Shown: one piece after another, positions 33,771 through 41,026 of the stretch | Layout of the letters: each line of letters starts with the position of its first letter | Numbering within the stretch: position 1 is the stretch's first letter | DNA from: Geothermobacter hydrogeniphilus | GTDB taxonomy: Bacteria; Desulfobacterota; Desulfuromonadia; Desulfuromonadales; Geothermobacteraceae | Direction: 5' to 3' | Assembly: GCF_002898515.1 (NCBI RefSeq) | Contig: NZ_PPFX01000032.1 | Location: 1-44,320, forward strand | DNA length: 44,320 bases | Notes under the pieces: model-generated | Database searches by the model: none | Seen by the model: only the letters and a program-made list of their open reading frames with translations | What the model was told of the DNA's origin: nothing | Made by a program: the position numbers and the translations under genes

Positions 33771-34242
33771 GGTTTTCTTCCCGGATCAGCAACAGCTCGT
33801 CATCGCCCATGTCCCACAACCTGACCAGCAACGCATCCAGAGCTTCTTCCCGCAGCCCCTCGCGACGCTCACGCTCGGCGGAATCGAGATCATCCCACCC
33901 CGCCTCCAACTGGTAGCCGAGACGACGATAGTTGCCGGCCAGTTCGAGGGCCGTCGGGGCAAGTTCGATTTCAAGCCTCCCGACAGCATGCTCCAGGCGC
34001 AGCAGATGACGTCCTTCGGGTATCACCTGCAGACGGTCGTCATCCTCACTGAGACCGGTCACCTCGGCGATGCCGTCAACCGCGCAGGTTCGTGTCAGGT
34101 AGCTGCCCCGCACGTCTCCCCACTCCGCCCTTCGCAGGCGGAGTACCGCCAGGCCGATCCGCCCGCCGAGGGTACTCATGGTGCAGCGATGGCCGTGACG
34201 AGCGTAGATGCGGGCGAATATGTCGGGAGCCGGTGTAATCAT
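33763..34242 (-). CDS. FmdE-family protein, first gene of the nine-gene cluster
   Basis: About 159 residues from the ATG at 34242 (MITPAPDIFARIYARHGHRC); an ATG six codons upstream (34260) is also possible and neither has a good ribosome site. The FmdE pattern is seen in RHGHRCTMSTLGGRIGLAVL and CAVDGIAEVTGLS. FmdE-like proteins often bind zinc and accompany molybdenum or tungsten enzymes or transporters. The usual second Cys cluster at the C-terminus is missing here; instead the tail is acidic and helical. Overlaps the permease gene, so the two are translationally coupled. Confidence 0.75.
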   Translation of the reverse strand: MITPAPDIFARIYARHGHRCTMSTLGGRIGLAVLRLRRAEWGDVRGSYLTRTCAVDGIAEVTGLSEDDDRLQVIPEGRHLLRLEHAVGRLEIELAPTALELAGNYRRLGYQLEAGWDDLDSAERERREGLREEALDALLVRLWDMGDDELLLIREENHG

Positions 34243-34364
34243 GTGCTGTCGATTCACCATGCGATAAAAAGCGTTGGCCGCCAAAACATACCAGGAAAAC
34301 CTTTTTAACGGAGAGGTGCAGAGAGAGAGAGACGCAAAGAGAATCAAATCCGGCCTGGGTTTAA

Positions 34365-34391
34365 ACCCACAAGCCAGAATGGCTTGTGGGT
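34365..34391. repeat. Perfect 12-bp hairpin in a purine/pyrimidine-rich spacer
   Basis: ACCCACAAGCCA, loop GAA, TGGCTTGTGGGT. It sits inside 34261-34519, a gap of about 260 nt that otherwise holds only GAGA-rich and CTCT-rich stretches that are partly complementary across the hairpin (GGAGAGGTGCAGAG with CTCTGCCCCTCTCC). No gene is seen there. Confidence 0.6.
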
Positions 34392-34519
34392 CTCCCCACC
34401 TCTGCCCCTCTCCGTCTCTGCGTTGAGAGCTTTTGAACGCATGGCGCCAAGGACCGCCCTCACACCCCGCCCCTCGCACCTGTCAACGAAGCGCGAGTCC
34501 ATCTTGCCGCACCACTGAA

Positions 34520-34638
34520 GGGCGAGGGATTTTTCGTCAGATCAAGGCGGGCTGACGATTCCCGCGGAGGCGTAGCGGCAGCTACGTCGCACAAGGGAAT
34601 TACGACTCCAACGCCGAGCTGGCGGAAAAGAACCGCCC
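34520..34638. repeat. Palindrome family P1, copy 6, directly after the AAA gene stop
   Basis: A 119-bp palindrome: outer GGGCG/CGCCC, TTTTTCGTCAGATC with GAGCTGGCGGAAAA, inner GACGATTCCC with GGGAATTACG, centre GTAGC-GGCA-GCTAC. Its last base is next to the TAG stop codon (34639-34641) of the minus-strand AAA gene, with no gap. Confidence 0.88.
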
Positions 34639-35520
34639 CTAGAATTCATAGTGGTGGGGGCAGTCTGTGTTCCGTATCTCCCAATACTTCTCCACCATAT
34701 CCGGAGTCAGAAACTGCCGCACTTCCTTGAGCGCCTTCTCGAAGTGCGCCCCGGTGACCGTCGTCGCGTCCTCCTTGATGGCATTGACCGTGGCTCGTTT
34801 GCAGAGACTCTCGATATCCCAACCGACATAGCCTTCGGCGGCGGCCGCCAAGGCGTCCCGATCGATCCCCGGCGCGAGGTTGGGCATTTTATCCATGTAG
34901 ATATCGAGCATGCCCCGCCGGTCGACGGCGGTGGGCGGATGAACGAAGACCTTGCGATTGAACCGTTTCTTTTCCTTGATCAGCGCCTGATCGACGGTGT
35001 CGATACGATAACAGGAACCGAGCAGGGTCACCCCGGAAACGCCGTTGATACGGTCGACCTGCTCGATGAACAGCCGGGTCAGGTCCTTGTCGGCGAAGGT
35101 CGGCGGGATCGCCCGGCGGTTGCCCGGGCTCCAGTCGTAGTCGCAGCCGGCCCGCGGCGCCAGCCATTCACAATCGGAAATGAAGAGGATACAGGGAGTC
35201 TCGTGAATCGCGGTATCAAAGGCCTCGACCATCTCCTGATGTTTGCCGAGCATCTCCTGGCCGGAGATATAGACAAAGGAAACCCCCGCTTCGCGGGCGC
35301 AGGCTTCGGCGAGCATGGTGATGCCGGTGCCCAGCGGTCCCCACATCATCACCCCGGCCGGCAGACCGAGATTGTGCCGGGCGATCAGCTCCGGTTTCTG
35401 GATCGGCAGGCAGACCATTTCACGCAGGGTCTGCTTGACGTCATCATAACCACCGATATCGTCCCAGCAGAGTTCGGGATCACGGGTCTCGTAAAAAATA
35501 TTCTGCAGTTTGCGGTGCAT
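34639..35520 (-). CDS. AAA-family protein with lost ATPase motifs (pseudo-AAA)
   Basis: A 293-residue protein with the CDC48/FtsH-type AAA layout: WDDIGGYDDVKQTLREMV (19-36) opens the domain as in 'classic' AAA proteins. Walker A is GPLGTGIT (61-68): the Lys that contacts ATP phosphates is I67. Walker B is ILFISDCEW (111-119), where the usual Asp-Glu is S115-D116. The sensor-1 Asn of ATNRPD is Y171 (GSCYRID). The RF.R arginines (R186, R189) of the second region of homology remain, as does the C-terminal AAA lid (about 215-270). So it is likely not to hydrolyse ATP and may bind partners or nucleotide weakly. It is a single gene; its stop TAG touches palindrome P1 copy 6. Confidence 0.85.
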   Translation of the reverse strand: MHRKLQNIFYETRDPELCWDDIGGYDDVKQTLREMVCLPIQKPELIARHNLGLPAGVMMWGPLGTGITMLAEACAREAGVSFVYISGQEMLGKHQEMVEAFDTAIHETPCILFISDCEWLAPRAGCDYDWSPGNRRAIPPTFADKDLTRLFIEQVDRINGVSGVTLLGSCYRIDTVDQALIKEKKRFNRKVFVHPPTAVDRRGMLDIYMDKMPNLAPGIDRDALAAAAEGYVGWDIESLCKRATVNAIKEDATTVTGAHFEKALKEVRQFLTPDMVEKYWEIRNTDCPHHYEF

Positions 35521-35893
35521 GGAAGAGTCGTCCTCTTAAGCGGGAATGTCCGGAGCATCTGAAAAGCCCTTTGAATCAGCAACAACCATGCCACAAAAAA
35601 AGCGCGACGGACCGAATACCGGCGGGCGAAAAGACGGAACCGGGGTGCGTCCTTTCACGCCGCGGCGAGCATTCCGGCTGCCGGCTGCGGCTCGCGACAG
35701 CTCACGCCATCCACCCCGACAAAAAGATTAACCATGTCTTATAGGACAGTTAGCGCCATCATGCCCGACGGATCAACCTGACGCCGCCGCCTCCGTCAGA
35801 ATTGGAAAATGATTTGCACCAGCAGGTCGGGCGGGGCGGCGAAGATCTGTGTCGACCGCCTTGAGCACGCCGATCTCTCGGGAGGGGGGAGAT
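35521..35893. other. 373-nt gap with no gene
   Basis: Between the AAA gene and the PilZ gene. No coding frame with family features, no palindrome of the P families and no T-run terminator is seen. It contains a candidate sigma-54 promoter (35803-35818) and the GGAGGGGGGA ribosome site of the PilZ gene. Confidence 0.6.
35803..35818 (+). promoter_or_regulatory. Candidate sigma-54 promoter of the PilZ gene
   Basis: TTGGAAAATGATTTGCA has GG and GC dinucleotides 10 nt apart (35804-35805 and 35816-35817) and a TTGC -12 box, as in -24/-12 promoters. The -24 box is TTGGAA, not the best TGGCAC. It is 77 nt before the ATG. Confidence 0.4.
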
Positions 35894-36631
35894 ATGCCCA
35901 TGCCACAGCCTGCCATCGGACTACTCAAAAAAAACGACGATGACCATCAACTGGAACGCATCCTGCGCCGCCTCGGTTACCGGGTCTTCGCCTACACCCG
36001 CTGCCACCTGATGTTTTCATCCCTGGCCGGCCACGGCGCGAACCTGGCCCTGATTGACCGGCCACTGGGCGAAAAAGAAATCTCGCTGATCAAAAAATAC
36101 CGAAGTCGAGAGACGAAAAACGCCGCCACGATCCTCTGCTGCGGGACGGGCCAATCCCCCCGGACACCGCCGGGCTGCAACCAGCTGGTCGATCCCCTGG
36201 ATATCCCCGCCCTGCATCGGGCCCTGCAGCGGCACATGACGCAGTATGACCGCAAGAAGCTGCGCGCGTCGATCCGGCTTCCGGCCCTGGTCTGCGACCG
36301 GGGAGAACATCTTCTCGGCGAGGTCAATGTCCTGGGAACGGGAGGGGCACAACTGCAATCCTCGGCCAGACCGCTGCGCACGGGACAGAATCTCGAAGTC
36401 GTGATCCCGTTGCTGGGACAGAAGAAGGAGCTGGAAATCCCCTGCCAGGTGGTCTACGCCCAGGAACCCGTCGCGGAAAACAACTTTCATTACCAGGCGG
36501 GCATCCAGTTCCTCACCCACGACGACGAGCTTGTCCGGGACCTGGAACATTATCTCAGCTGTCATCTGCTGACGGCCCCGGATGACAACGGCTACCATTA
36601 CCGCCCCGCAGCCGCTCCGCATATCACCTGA
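35894..36631 (+). CDS. PilZ-domain protein with a receiver-like N-terminal part
   Basis: A 245-residue protein. The ATG at 35894 follows GGAGGGGGGA. Residues about 5-115 resemble a degenerate receiver or similar alpha/beta domain (IGLLKKNDDD, LALIDRPLGE, LVDPLDIPALHRAL) without the full set of Asp and Lys. Residues about 116-240 are a PilZ domain: RKKLR (120-124) gives the RxxxR arginines and NVLGTGG (145-151) takes the place of D/NxSxxG, with Leu for Ser. Cyclic di-GMP binding is plausible but one key residue differs. It could respond to the GGDEF protein at 24665. Confidence 0.8.
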   Translation: MPMPQPAIGLLKKNDDDHQLERILRRLGYRVFAYTRCHLMFSSLAGHGANLALIDRPLGEKEISLIKKYRSRETKNAATILCCGTGQSPRTPPGCNQLVDPLDIPALHRALQRHMTQYDRKKLRASIRLPALVCDRGEHLLGEVNVLGTGGAQLQSSARPLRTGQNLEVVIPLLGQKKELEIPCQVVYAQEPVAENNFHYQAGIQFLTHDDELVRDLEHYLSCHLLTAPDDNGYHYRPAAAPHIT

Positions 36632-36664
36632 AGCGGGACCCCCATACACAACCGTTTCGAGGCC

Positions 36665-36705
36665 CGCGGACAACTCCGCAGATGTGTGCGTATCAGCCGC
36701 CCCCG
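36665..36705. repeat. Right-end fragment of palindrome family P2
   Basis: CCGCAGATGTGTGCGTATCAGCCGCC matches the last 35 or so bases of P2. It follows the PilZ gene by 33 nt and precedes the full copy by a short spacer. Confidence 0.6.
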
Positions 36706-36721
36706 CACAAACCGTTGAAGG

Positions 36722-36843
36722 GGGTTGAGACGTGCGTAGATGCAAGGCGCCTCGCGCCCGAAGGAGTGTGAGGCATAGCGGCAGCTACTCCGCAGCGACT
36801 TAGGATGCGAGCAACGCAGCAGATGCGTGCATATCGACCACCC
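36722..36843. repeat. Palindrome family P2, copy 1
   Basis: A 122-bp element: GGTTGAGACGTGCGTAGATGC ... (left) pairs with GCAGATGCGTGCATATCGACC (right). Centre TAGCGGCAGCTA. It is the left border of cassette E1. Confidence 0.85.
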
Positions 36844-37090
36844 TCGCAGTAAAGGCGGGGGCGCCCGCCAGCGCCTTACTTTTCTTGCTTGCCCAAGAAA
36901 AGTAAGCAAAAGAAGGTCACCCGACGAAGCCACCCTGCGGGTTCCTTCACTCCGGCGCCGCCCGGCGGGAGCCATGAAAACTCGGCTGACGCCTCAGACA
37001 TTCATGGCTCTGTTTCCGCCGGCCGTCCCCTCCGTTCAGTGGCTTCTAACGGGAAGGAAGGTCCAATCCCCCCCAGTAGAGACGCTTCGA
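36844..37090. other. Cassette E1 between two P2 palindromes, with a 13-bp hairpin
   Basis: No credible gene. CTTACTTTTCTTG (36875-36887) and CAAGAAAAGTAAG (36894-36906) form a perfect 13-bp stem with a 6-nt loop. The cassette at 41865-42140 has the same start (CTCGCAGT, then GC-rich, then the hairpin) with a different but also perfect stem. Confidence 0.65.
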
Positions 37091-37212
37091 GGCGGTCGAG
37101 ACGTGCGTAGATGCAAGGCGTCTCGCAACTGAAGGAGTGAGGTGTAGCGGCAGCTACTCCGCAGCGACTGAAGGCGCGAGCAACGCAGCAGATGCGTGCG
37201 TATCGGCCGCCC
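37091..37212. repeat. Palindrome family P2, copy 2, next to the stop of the coiled-coil gene
   Basis: GGCGGTCGAGACGTGCGTAGATGC pairs with GCAGATGCGTGCGTATCGGCCGCC. It ends 6 nt from the TAG stop of the minus-strand gene 37219-37539 and borders cassette E1 on the right. Centre GTAGC-GGCA-GCTAC. Confidence 0.88.
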
Positions 37213-37218
37213 TCGCAG

Positions 37219-37539
37219 CTAGAGATCGTTGAGCAGGCGATAGATCGTCTGCTGCAGCCCCCATAGCCTTGCCGACCAGTCGCCGCGATCCTCCTCTTCC
37301 AGCCACAGGCGAGCTCGATCAATATCATTGTGGGCCCGCAGCAGCACCGGCGTCAATTCACGTTCAAGACGCATCTGGGGAATCTCACCGACCCCTTCAC
37401 GCAACTCTTCCAGCGCGGCAACCGCCTTGGCGAGCTGGCGGACACAGCGATCACCCTCCTCGGCGGCCTCCTGCTTCAGCCGGGCATTCAGGTCGGCGGC
37501 CTCGGCCGCCAGGTCACGATAACGGGTGGAAATACTCAT
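37219..37539 (-). CDS. Small helical (coiled-coil) protein of unknown function
   Basis: A 106-residue protein that I do not recognise. The ATG at 37539 follows GGAG by 7 nt. It is nearly all helix, with heptad-like Leu/Ala spacing (DLNARLKQEAAEEGDRCVRQLAKAV, ALEELREGV) and many Arg and Glu. No signal peptide, membrane helix or metal motif. It stops in TAG, 6 nt from palindrome P2 copy 2. It diverges from the thiamine operon. Confidence 0.6.
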   Translation of the reverse strand: MSISTRYRDLAAEAADLNARLKQEAAEEGDRCVRQLAKAVAALEELREGVGEIPQMRLERELTPVLLRAHNDIDRARLWLEEEDRGDWSARLWGLQQTIYRLLNDL

Positions 37540-37627
37540 GGTCAAACTCCGGGATGGGGTCACTTAAAAAGGGCTCAATGGTAAGCAAAAGATCCCCTGC
37601 GGGCAAGGGGAAAAGAGGGGAAAAGAG

Positions 37628-37656
37628 TTGACGGCATCGGCCGCCGCTTGTTAACG
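37628..37656 (+). promoter_or_regulatory. Possible promoter of the thiamine operon
   Basis: TTGACG (37628-37633) and TTAACG (37651-37656) are 17 nt apart, just before the TPP riboswitch. The -35 box is good and the -10 box is poor. Confidence 0.4.
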
Positions 37657-37667
37657 TGACGATTCAA

Positions 37668-37756
37668 TGCCCTAGGGGAGTCACCGACTGAGAGTTCCGC
37701 CACGGCGGGATGACCCTTTGAACCTGATCCGGATGATACCGGCGGAGGGAAGCGGC
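37668..37756 (+). promoter_or_regulatory. TPP riboswitch (THI element)
   Basis: The conserved THI-box parts are all present in order: GGGGAGTC, CTGAGAG, a variable stem (CCGCCACGGCGG), TGACCCTTTGAACCTGATC, CCGGATGATACCGG and CGGAGGGAAG. TPP binding would stabilise the aptamer and lower expression of thiF-thiS-thiG-thiH-thiE. Confidence 0.95.
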
Positions 37757-37796
37757 AACCGACAACAGTCCCACCTGTTTGCGGCCGCTTCTCTTT
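37749..37796 (+). terminator. Expression-platform terminator of the TPP riboswitch
   Basis: GAAGCGGC (37749-37756), which is the 3' end of the aptamer, can pair with GCCGCTTC (37784-37791), followed by TCTTT. Because the left arm is shared with the aptamer, exact switching by this hairpin needs structure prediction. It ends 20 nt before the thiF start. Confidence 0.55.
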
Positions 37797-37815
37797 AAGG
37801 CGGCTGTTTTCTTTT

Positions 37816-38640
37816 ATGCGTATCTATCTCAACGAACAGGCACTCGACATCGAGGACGGAGAAACCCTTTTCTCCCTGCGCGACCGCAGCAAACCGGACG
37901 CCGACATCCTGATCCGCAACGGTTTCCCCTGCGACCGGGACGAGTCGCTGCAGCCGGACGACCGGGTGGTGCTGATCCGGCGCGGCGAAACCCCCTCGGC
38001 CGATGAACTTGAAGCCCTGCTGATGGCCCGTCACACCCCTGGCGTGCATGCCCGCATCAAGCAGTCCTGCGTCGGTATCGCCGGTGTCGGCGGGCTCGGC
38101 TCAGCTGTTGCCATCGCCTTGGCGCGGGTCGGTGTCGGCCGCCTGGTACTGGCCGATTTTGATATCGTCGAGCCGAGCAATCTCAACCGGCAGCAGTATT
38201 TCGTCGATCAGCTCGGCTTTCCCAAGGTCACGGCCCTGGCGGAGAACCTGCGCCGCATCAACCCCTATGTCGAAATCGAAGCTCGCCATATCCGCCTGAC
38301 CGCCGACAACACCGCGACGGTCTTCGCAGACGTCCAGGTGCTGGTCGAAGCTTTCGACCGACCCGACCAGAAGGCGATGCTGCTGGAAAGCTTCCGGCTG
38401 CATTGTCCCGGGCGACCGGTGGTCGCCGCCTCCGGGCTGGCCGGTTTCGGACCGGCCAACACGGTCCTGACCCGCCGCGCCGGTCGCGACTTCTACCTGG
38501 TCGGCGACGGCGACAGCGCCGCCGGTCCCGGCGAGGGGCTGATGGCCCCGCGGGTCGGCGTCGCCGCCCATCACCAGGCCAACGCCGTACTGCGACTGCT
38601 GCTCGGAGAAGACCCTACAGGAGCGACACCATGCAATTGA
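37816..38640 (+). CDS. thiF: ThiF-family ThiS adenylyltransferase with an N-terminal ThiS-like domain
   Basis: A 274-residue enzyme that activates the C-terminus of ThiS with ATP before sulfur transfer. Residues 1-60 ([19 protein letters not shown] ... VVLIRRGE) are a beta-grasp domain like ThiS but without a C-terminal Gly-Gly, so it is not a carrier. The E1-like domain has the nucleotide motif [14 protein letters not shown] (86-99), [15 protein letters not shown] and a 'QKAMLLE' helix. It lacks the Cys-X-X-Cys zinc pairs of the larger ThiF/MoeB type and fits the shorter ThiF family 2. It overlaps thiS by 10 bp. Confidence 0.92.
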   Translation: MRIYLNEQALDIEDGETLFSLRDRSKPDADILIRNGFPCDRDESLQPDDRVVLIRRGETPSADELEALLMARHTPGVHARIKQSCVGIAGVGGLGSAVAIALARVGVGRLVLADFDIVEPSNLNRQQYFVDQLGFPKVTALAENLRRINPYVEIEARHIRLTADNTATVFADVQVLVEAFDRPDQKAMLLESFRLHCPGRPVVAASGLAGFGPANTVLTRRAGRDFYLVGDGDSAAGPGEGLMAPRVGVAAHHQANAVLRLLLGEDPTGATPCN

Positions 38641-38831
38641 TCATCAACGGAGAACCACGACAGGTCGATGAAGGACTGACCATCGCCGGGCTGCTGGGCC
38701 TGATGCAGCTCGACACCGCCCGCGTTGCCGTCGAGCGCAACCGCGACGTGGTCCCGCGCGAGCAGTTCAGCAGCATCGAACTGCTGGAAGAGGACTGCCT
38801 GGAGATCGTCCAGTTCGTCGGCGGCGGCTGA
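38631..38831 (+). CDS. thiS: Sulfur carrier protein ThiS
   Basis: A 66-residue ubiquitin-like carrier whose C-terminal glycine becomes a thiocarboxylate that gives sulfur to the thiazole ring. It starts [22 protein letters not shown], has [15 protein letters not shown] and ends IVQFVGGG, with the required Gly-Gly. The start lies inside thiF and has CAGGAG upstream. A 128-nt gap with a hairpin (CTGTCGAACAA / TTGTCCGACAG, about 38872-38926) separates it from thiG. Confidence 0.95.
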   Translation: MQLIINGEPRQVDEGLTIAGLLGLMQLDTARVAVERNRDVVPREQFSSIELLEEDCLEIVQFVGGG

Positions 38832-38959
38832 CGGAACGCCATGAGACATCCCTTTACAGCTGTCGAACAATCCATGCTCCGGACAGACTCGCCCTTTGAA
38901 CCCTGATTTGTCCGACAGCGTCCCGAACCGCTTGCCTTTCATTTGACAAGGAATCACCC

Positions 38960-39739
38960 ATGTCCGATCAACTCACCATCGCCGATCGCAGCTTCAACTC
39001 CCGACTGCTGGTCGGCACCGGAAAATTCAGTTCCAACCAGGCGATGGTCGCCGCCATGGAGGGTGCCGGCGCCGAGATCGTCACTGTCGCCCTGCGCCGG
39101 GTTGATGTCGAGAATCCCCAGGATGACATGCTCAGCCACATCGACCGACAGCGCTACCTGCTGCTGCCGAACACCAGCGGCGCCCGCGACGCCGAGGAGG
39201 CGGTCCGCCTCGCCCGCCTCGCCCGCGCCGCCGGCTGCGAACCCTGGGTCAAGCTGGAAGTCACCCCCGACCCCTACTACCTGCTGCCCGATCCGATTGA
39301 AACCCTCAAGGCGGCGGAGATCCTGGTCAGGGACGGCTTCACGGTCCTGCCCTACATCAACGCCGACCCGGTGCTGGCCAAGCATCTGCAGGAAGCCGGC
39401 ACCGCCACGGTAATGCCGCTCGGCGCGCCGATCGGCACCAACAAAGGAGTCCGCACCCGCGACCAGATCCGCATCATCATCGAGCAGGCGATCGTCCCGG
39501 TGGTGGTCGACGCCGGGCTCGGCGCCCCGAGTCACGCCGCCGAGGCAATGGAACTGGGTGCCGACGCGGTGCTGGTGAATACCGCCCTGGCGGTCGCCCA
39601 TGATCCCGGCGCCATGGGGGCGGCGTTCAAAAAGGCCGTCGAAGCCGGCCGCGAGGGTTACCTCGCCGGACTCGGCGAGGAACGTGTCCAGGCCGAGGCG
39701 AGCAGCCCGTTGACCGGGTTTCTTCGGGACGGAAACTGA
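38960..39739 (+). CDS. thiG: Thiazole synthase
   Basis: A 259-residue TIM-barrel enzyme that builds the thiazole phosphate from deoxyxylulose 5-phosphate, dehydroglycine and ThiS thiocarboxylate. Signatures: [74 protein letters not shown] and [22 protein letters not shown] (two adjoining motifs). The Schiff-base lysine is in VKLE. AAGGA lies 8 nt before the ATG. A 143-nt spacer follows before thiH. Confidence 0.97.
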   Translation: MSDQLTIADRSFNSRLLVGTGKFSSNQAMVAAMEGAGAEIVTVALRRVDVENPQDDMLSHIDRQRYLLLPNTSGARDAEEAVRLARLARAAGCEPWVKLEVTPDPYYLLPDPIETLKAAEILVRDGFTVLPYINADPVLAKHLQEAGTATVMPLGAPIGTNKGVRTRDQIRIIIEQAIVPVVVDAGLGAPSHAAEAMELGADAVLVNTALAVAHDPGAMGAAFKKAVEAGREGYLAGLGEERVQAEASSPLTGFLRDGN

Positions 39740-39882
39740 TAAGCCATACCGCCGCCAGGACGCCAAGAGCGCCAAGAATTCCACCCCCCGAAAACAACTG
39801 TTCAATGTCCATGATGTTCTCGGCGGTTTGAACACGCACGAGCGGGGACACTAACTACCGGGACGGACCGCAAGGAACATAT

Positions 39883-41019
39883 ATGAGTTTTCTCGACATT
39901 ATCCAGCAATACACCCCGGCACGGGTCGAGGAGGCGATCGCCGCCATGACCGCCGCCGACGTCGAACGCGCCCTGGCAGCCGAATATCTGAGCGAGACCG
40001 ATTTCATGGCGTTGCTCTCGGAAGCCGCGGAAGATTACCTGGAACCGCTGGCGCAGAAGGCCCACCGCATCACCCGGCGCCGGTTCGGCAACACCATCCT
40101 GCTCTACGCGCCGCTCTACCTGTCCAACGAATGCCACAACGGCTGCCGTTACTGCGGCTTTTCCGCCGGCAACAAGCTGCCGCGCCGTACCCTGAACGCG
40201 GATGAAATCGAGGCTGACGCCCGGGTGCTGGCGGAACAGGGCCTCCGCCACGTGCTGCTGCTCACCGGCGAGGCGCCGAAGGTCGCCGGGGTCGACTACC
40301 TGGTGGCGGCGGTGGAACGCGTCCGCCCGCTCTTTTCATCGATCGGCATCGAAGTCTTCCCGATGGAGGAAGATGAGTACGCGCGCCTGATCGCCGCCGG
40401 CGTCGACACCCTGACCGTCTACCAGGAGACCTACAACCCCGAACTCTACGAGCAGCTGCATCCGTTCGGCAGAAAGCGGGACTACGCCTGGCGCCTGGCC
40501 ACGCCGGAGCGGGGCGGCGCCGCCGGTTTGAGACGGATCGGCATCGGCGCGCTGCTCGGTCTCGGGCCGTTCCGCAGCGAGGCCTTTTTCACCGGTCTGC
40601 ACGGCCGCTACCTGGCCCGCCACTTCTGGCGCAGCCAGTTGTCGGTTTCTTTCCCGCGCATGCGTCCGGCCGACGGCGGTTTCCAGCCGCCGGTGACGGT
40701 CTCCGACCGCCACTTCGTGCAACTTATCTGCGCCATGCGCCTGCTGCTGAACGATGCCGGACTGATCCTCTCGACCCGGGAAAGCGCCGAACTTCGCGAC
40801 CACCTGCTGCCGCTCGGCATCACCCAGATGAGTGCCGGCAGCTGTACCGCGCCCGGCGGCTACAGCGGCACAGAGCGGGCAACCGAACAATTCGCCATCG
40901 ACGACGAACGTACTCCGGCCGAGTTCGCGGCGATGCTCAGGGAGAAGGGCTATGACCCGGTCTGGAAGGACTGGGACGGCCTCTTCCTGCGTCCCGACGC
41001 GCACGCTGCGAACCACTGA
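39883..41019 (+). CDS. thiH: 2-iminoacetate synthase (tyrosine lyase)
   Basis: A 378-residue radical SAM enzyme that cleaves tyrosine to dehydroglycine and p-cresol for ThiG; it is the anaerobic alternative to ThiO. The [4Fe-4S] Cys triad is CHNGCRYC, C84, C88 and C91. LTGEAPKVAG, TVYQETYNPELYEQLHPFG, SVSFPRMRP and MSAGSCTAPGGY are typical of ThiH. AAGGAACATAT precedes the ATG. It ends 7 nt before thiE. Confidence 0.97.
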   Translation: MSFLDIIQQYTPARVEEAIAAMTAADVERALAAEYLSETDFMALLSEAAEDYLEPLAQKAHRITRRRFGNTILLYAPLYLSNECHNGCRYCGFSAGNKLPRRTLNADEIEADARVLAEQGLRHVLLLTGEAPKVAGVDYLVAAVERVRPLFSSIGIEVFPMEEDEYARLIAAGVDTLTVYQETYNPELYEQLHPFGRKRDYAWRLATPERGGAAGLRRIGIGALLGLGPFRSEAFFTGLHGRYLARHFWRSQLSVSFPRMRPADGGFQPPVTVSDRHFVQLICAMRLLLNDAGLILSTRESAELRDHLLPLGITQMSAGSCTAPGGYSGTERATEQFAIDDERTPAEFAAMLREKGYDPVWKDWDGLFLRPDAHAANH

Positions 41020-41026
41020 GCAGGCG

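Noticed and set aside
34310-34425. Structured RNA gene in the GAGA/CTCT-rich spacer with the 12-bp hairpin
   Set aside because: The pairing is suggestive, but the purine-rich and pyrimidine-rich runs pair in many registers by chance and there is no promoter or second copy in the window. Only the central hairpin is kept as a repeat.
35546-35731. 61-codon plus-strand frame before the PilZ gene
   Set aside because: No ribosome site and low-complexity Arg/Pro-rich composition typical of non-coding GC-rich DNA.
36827-37132. 101-codon frame in cassette E1
   Set aside because: It begins inside palindrome P2 and runs through the hairpin and next palindrome. Frames of this kind arise from the repeat itself.
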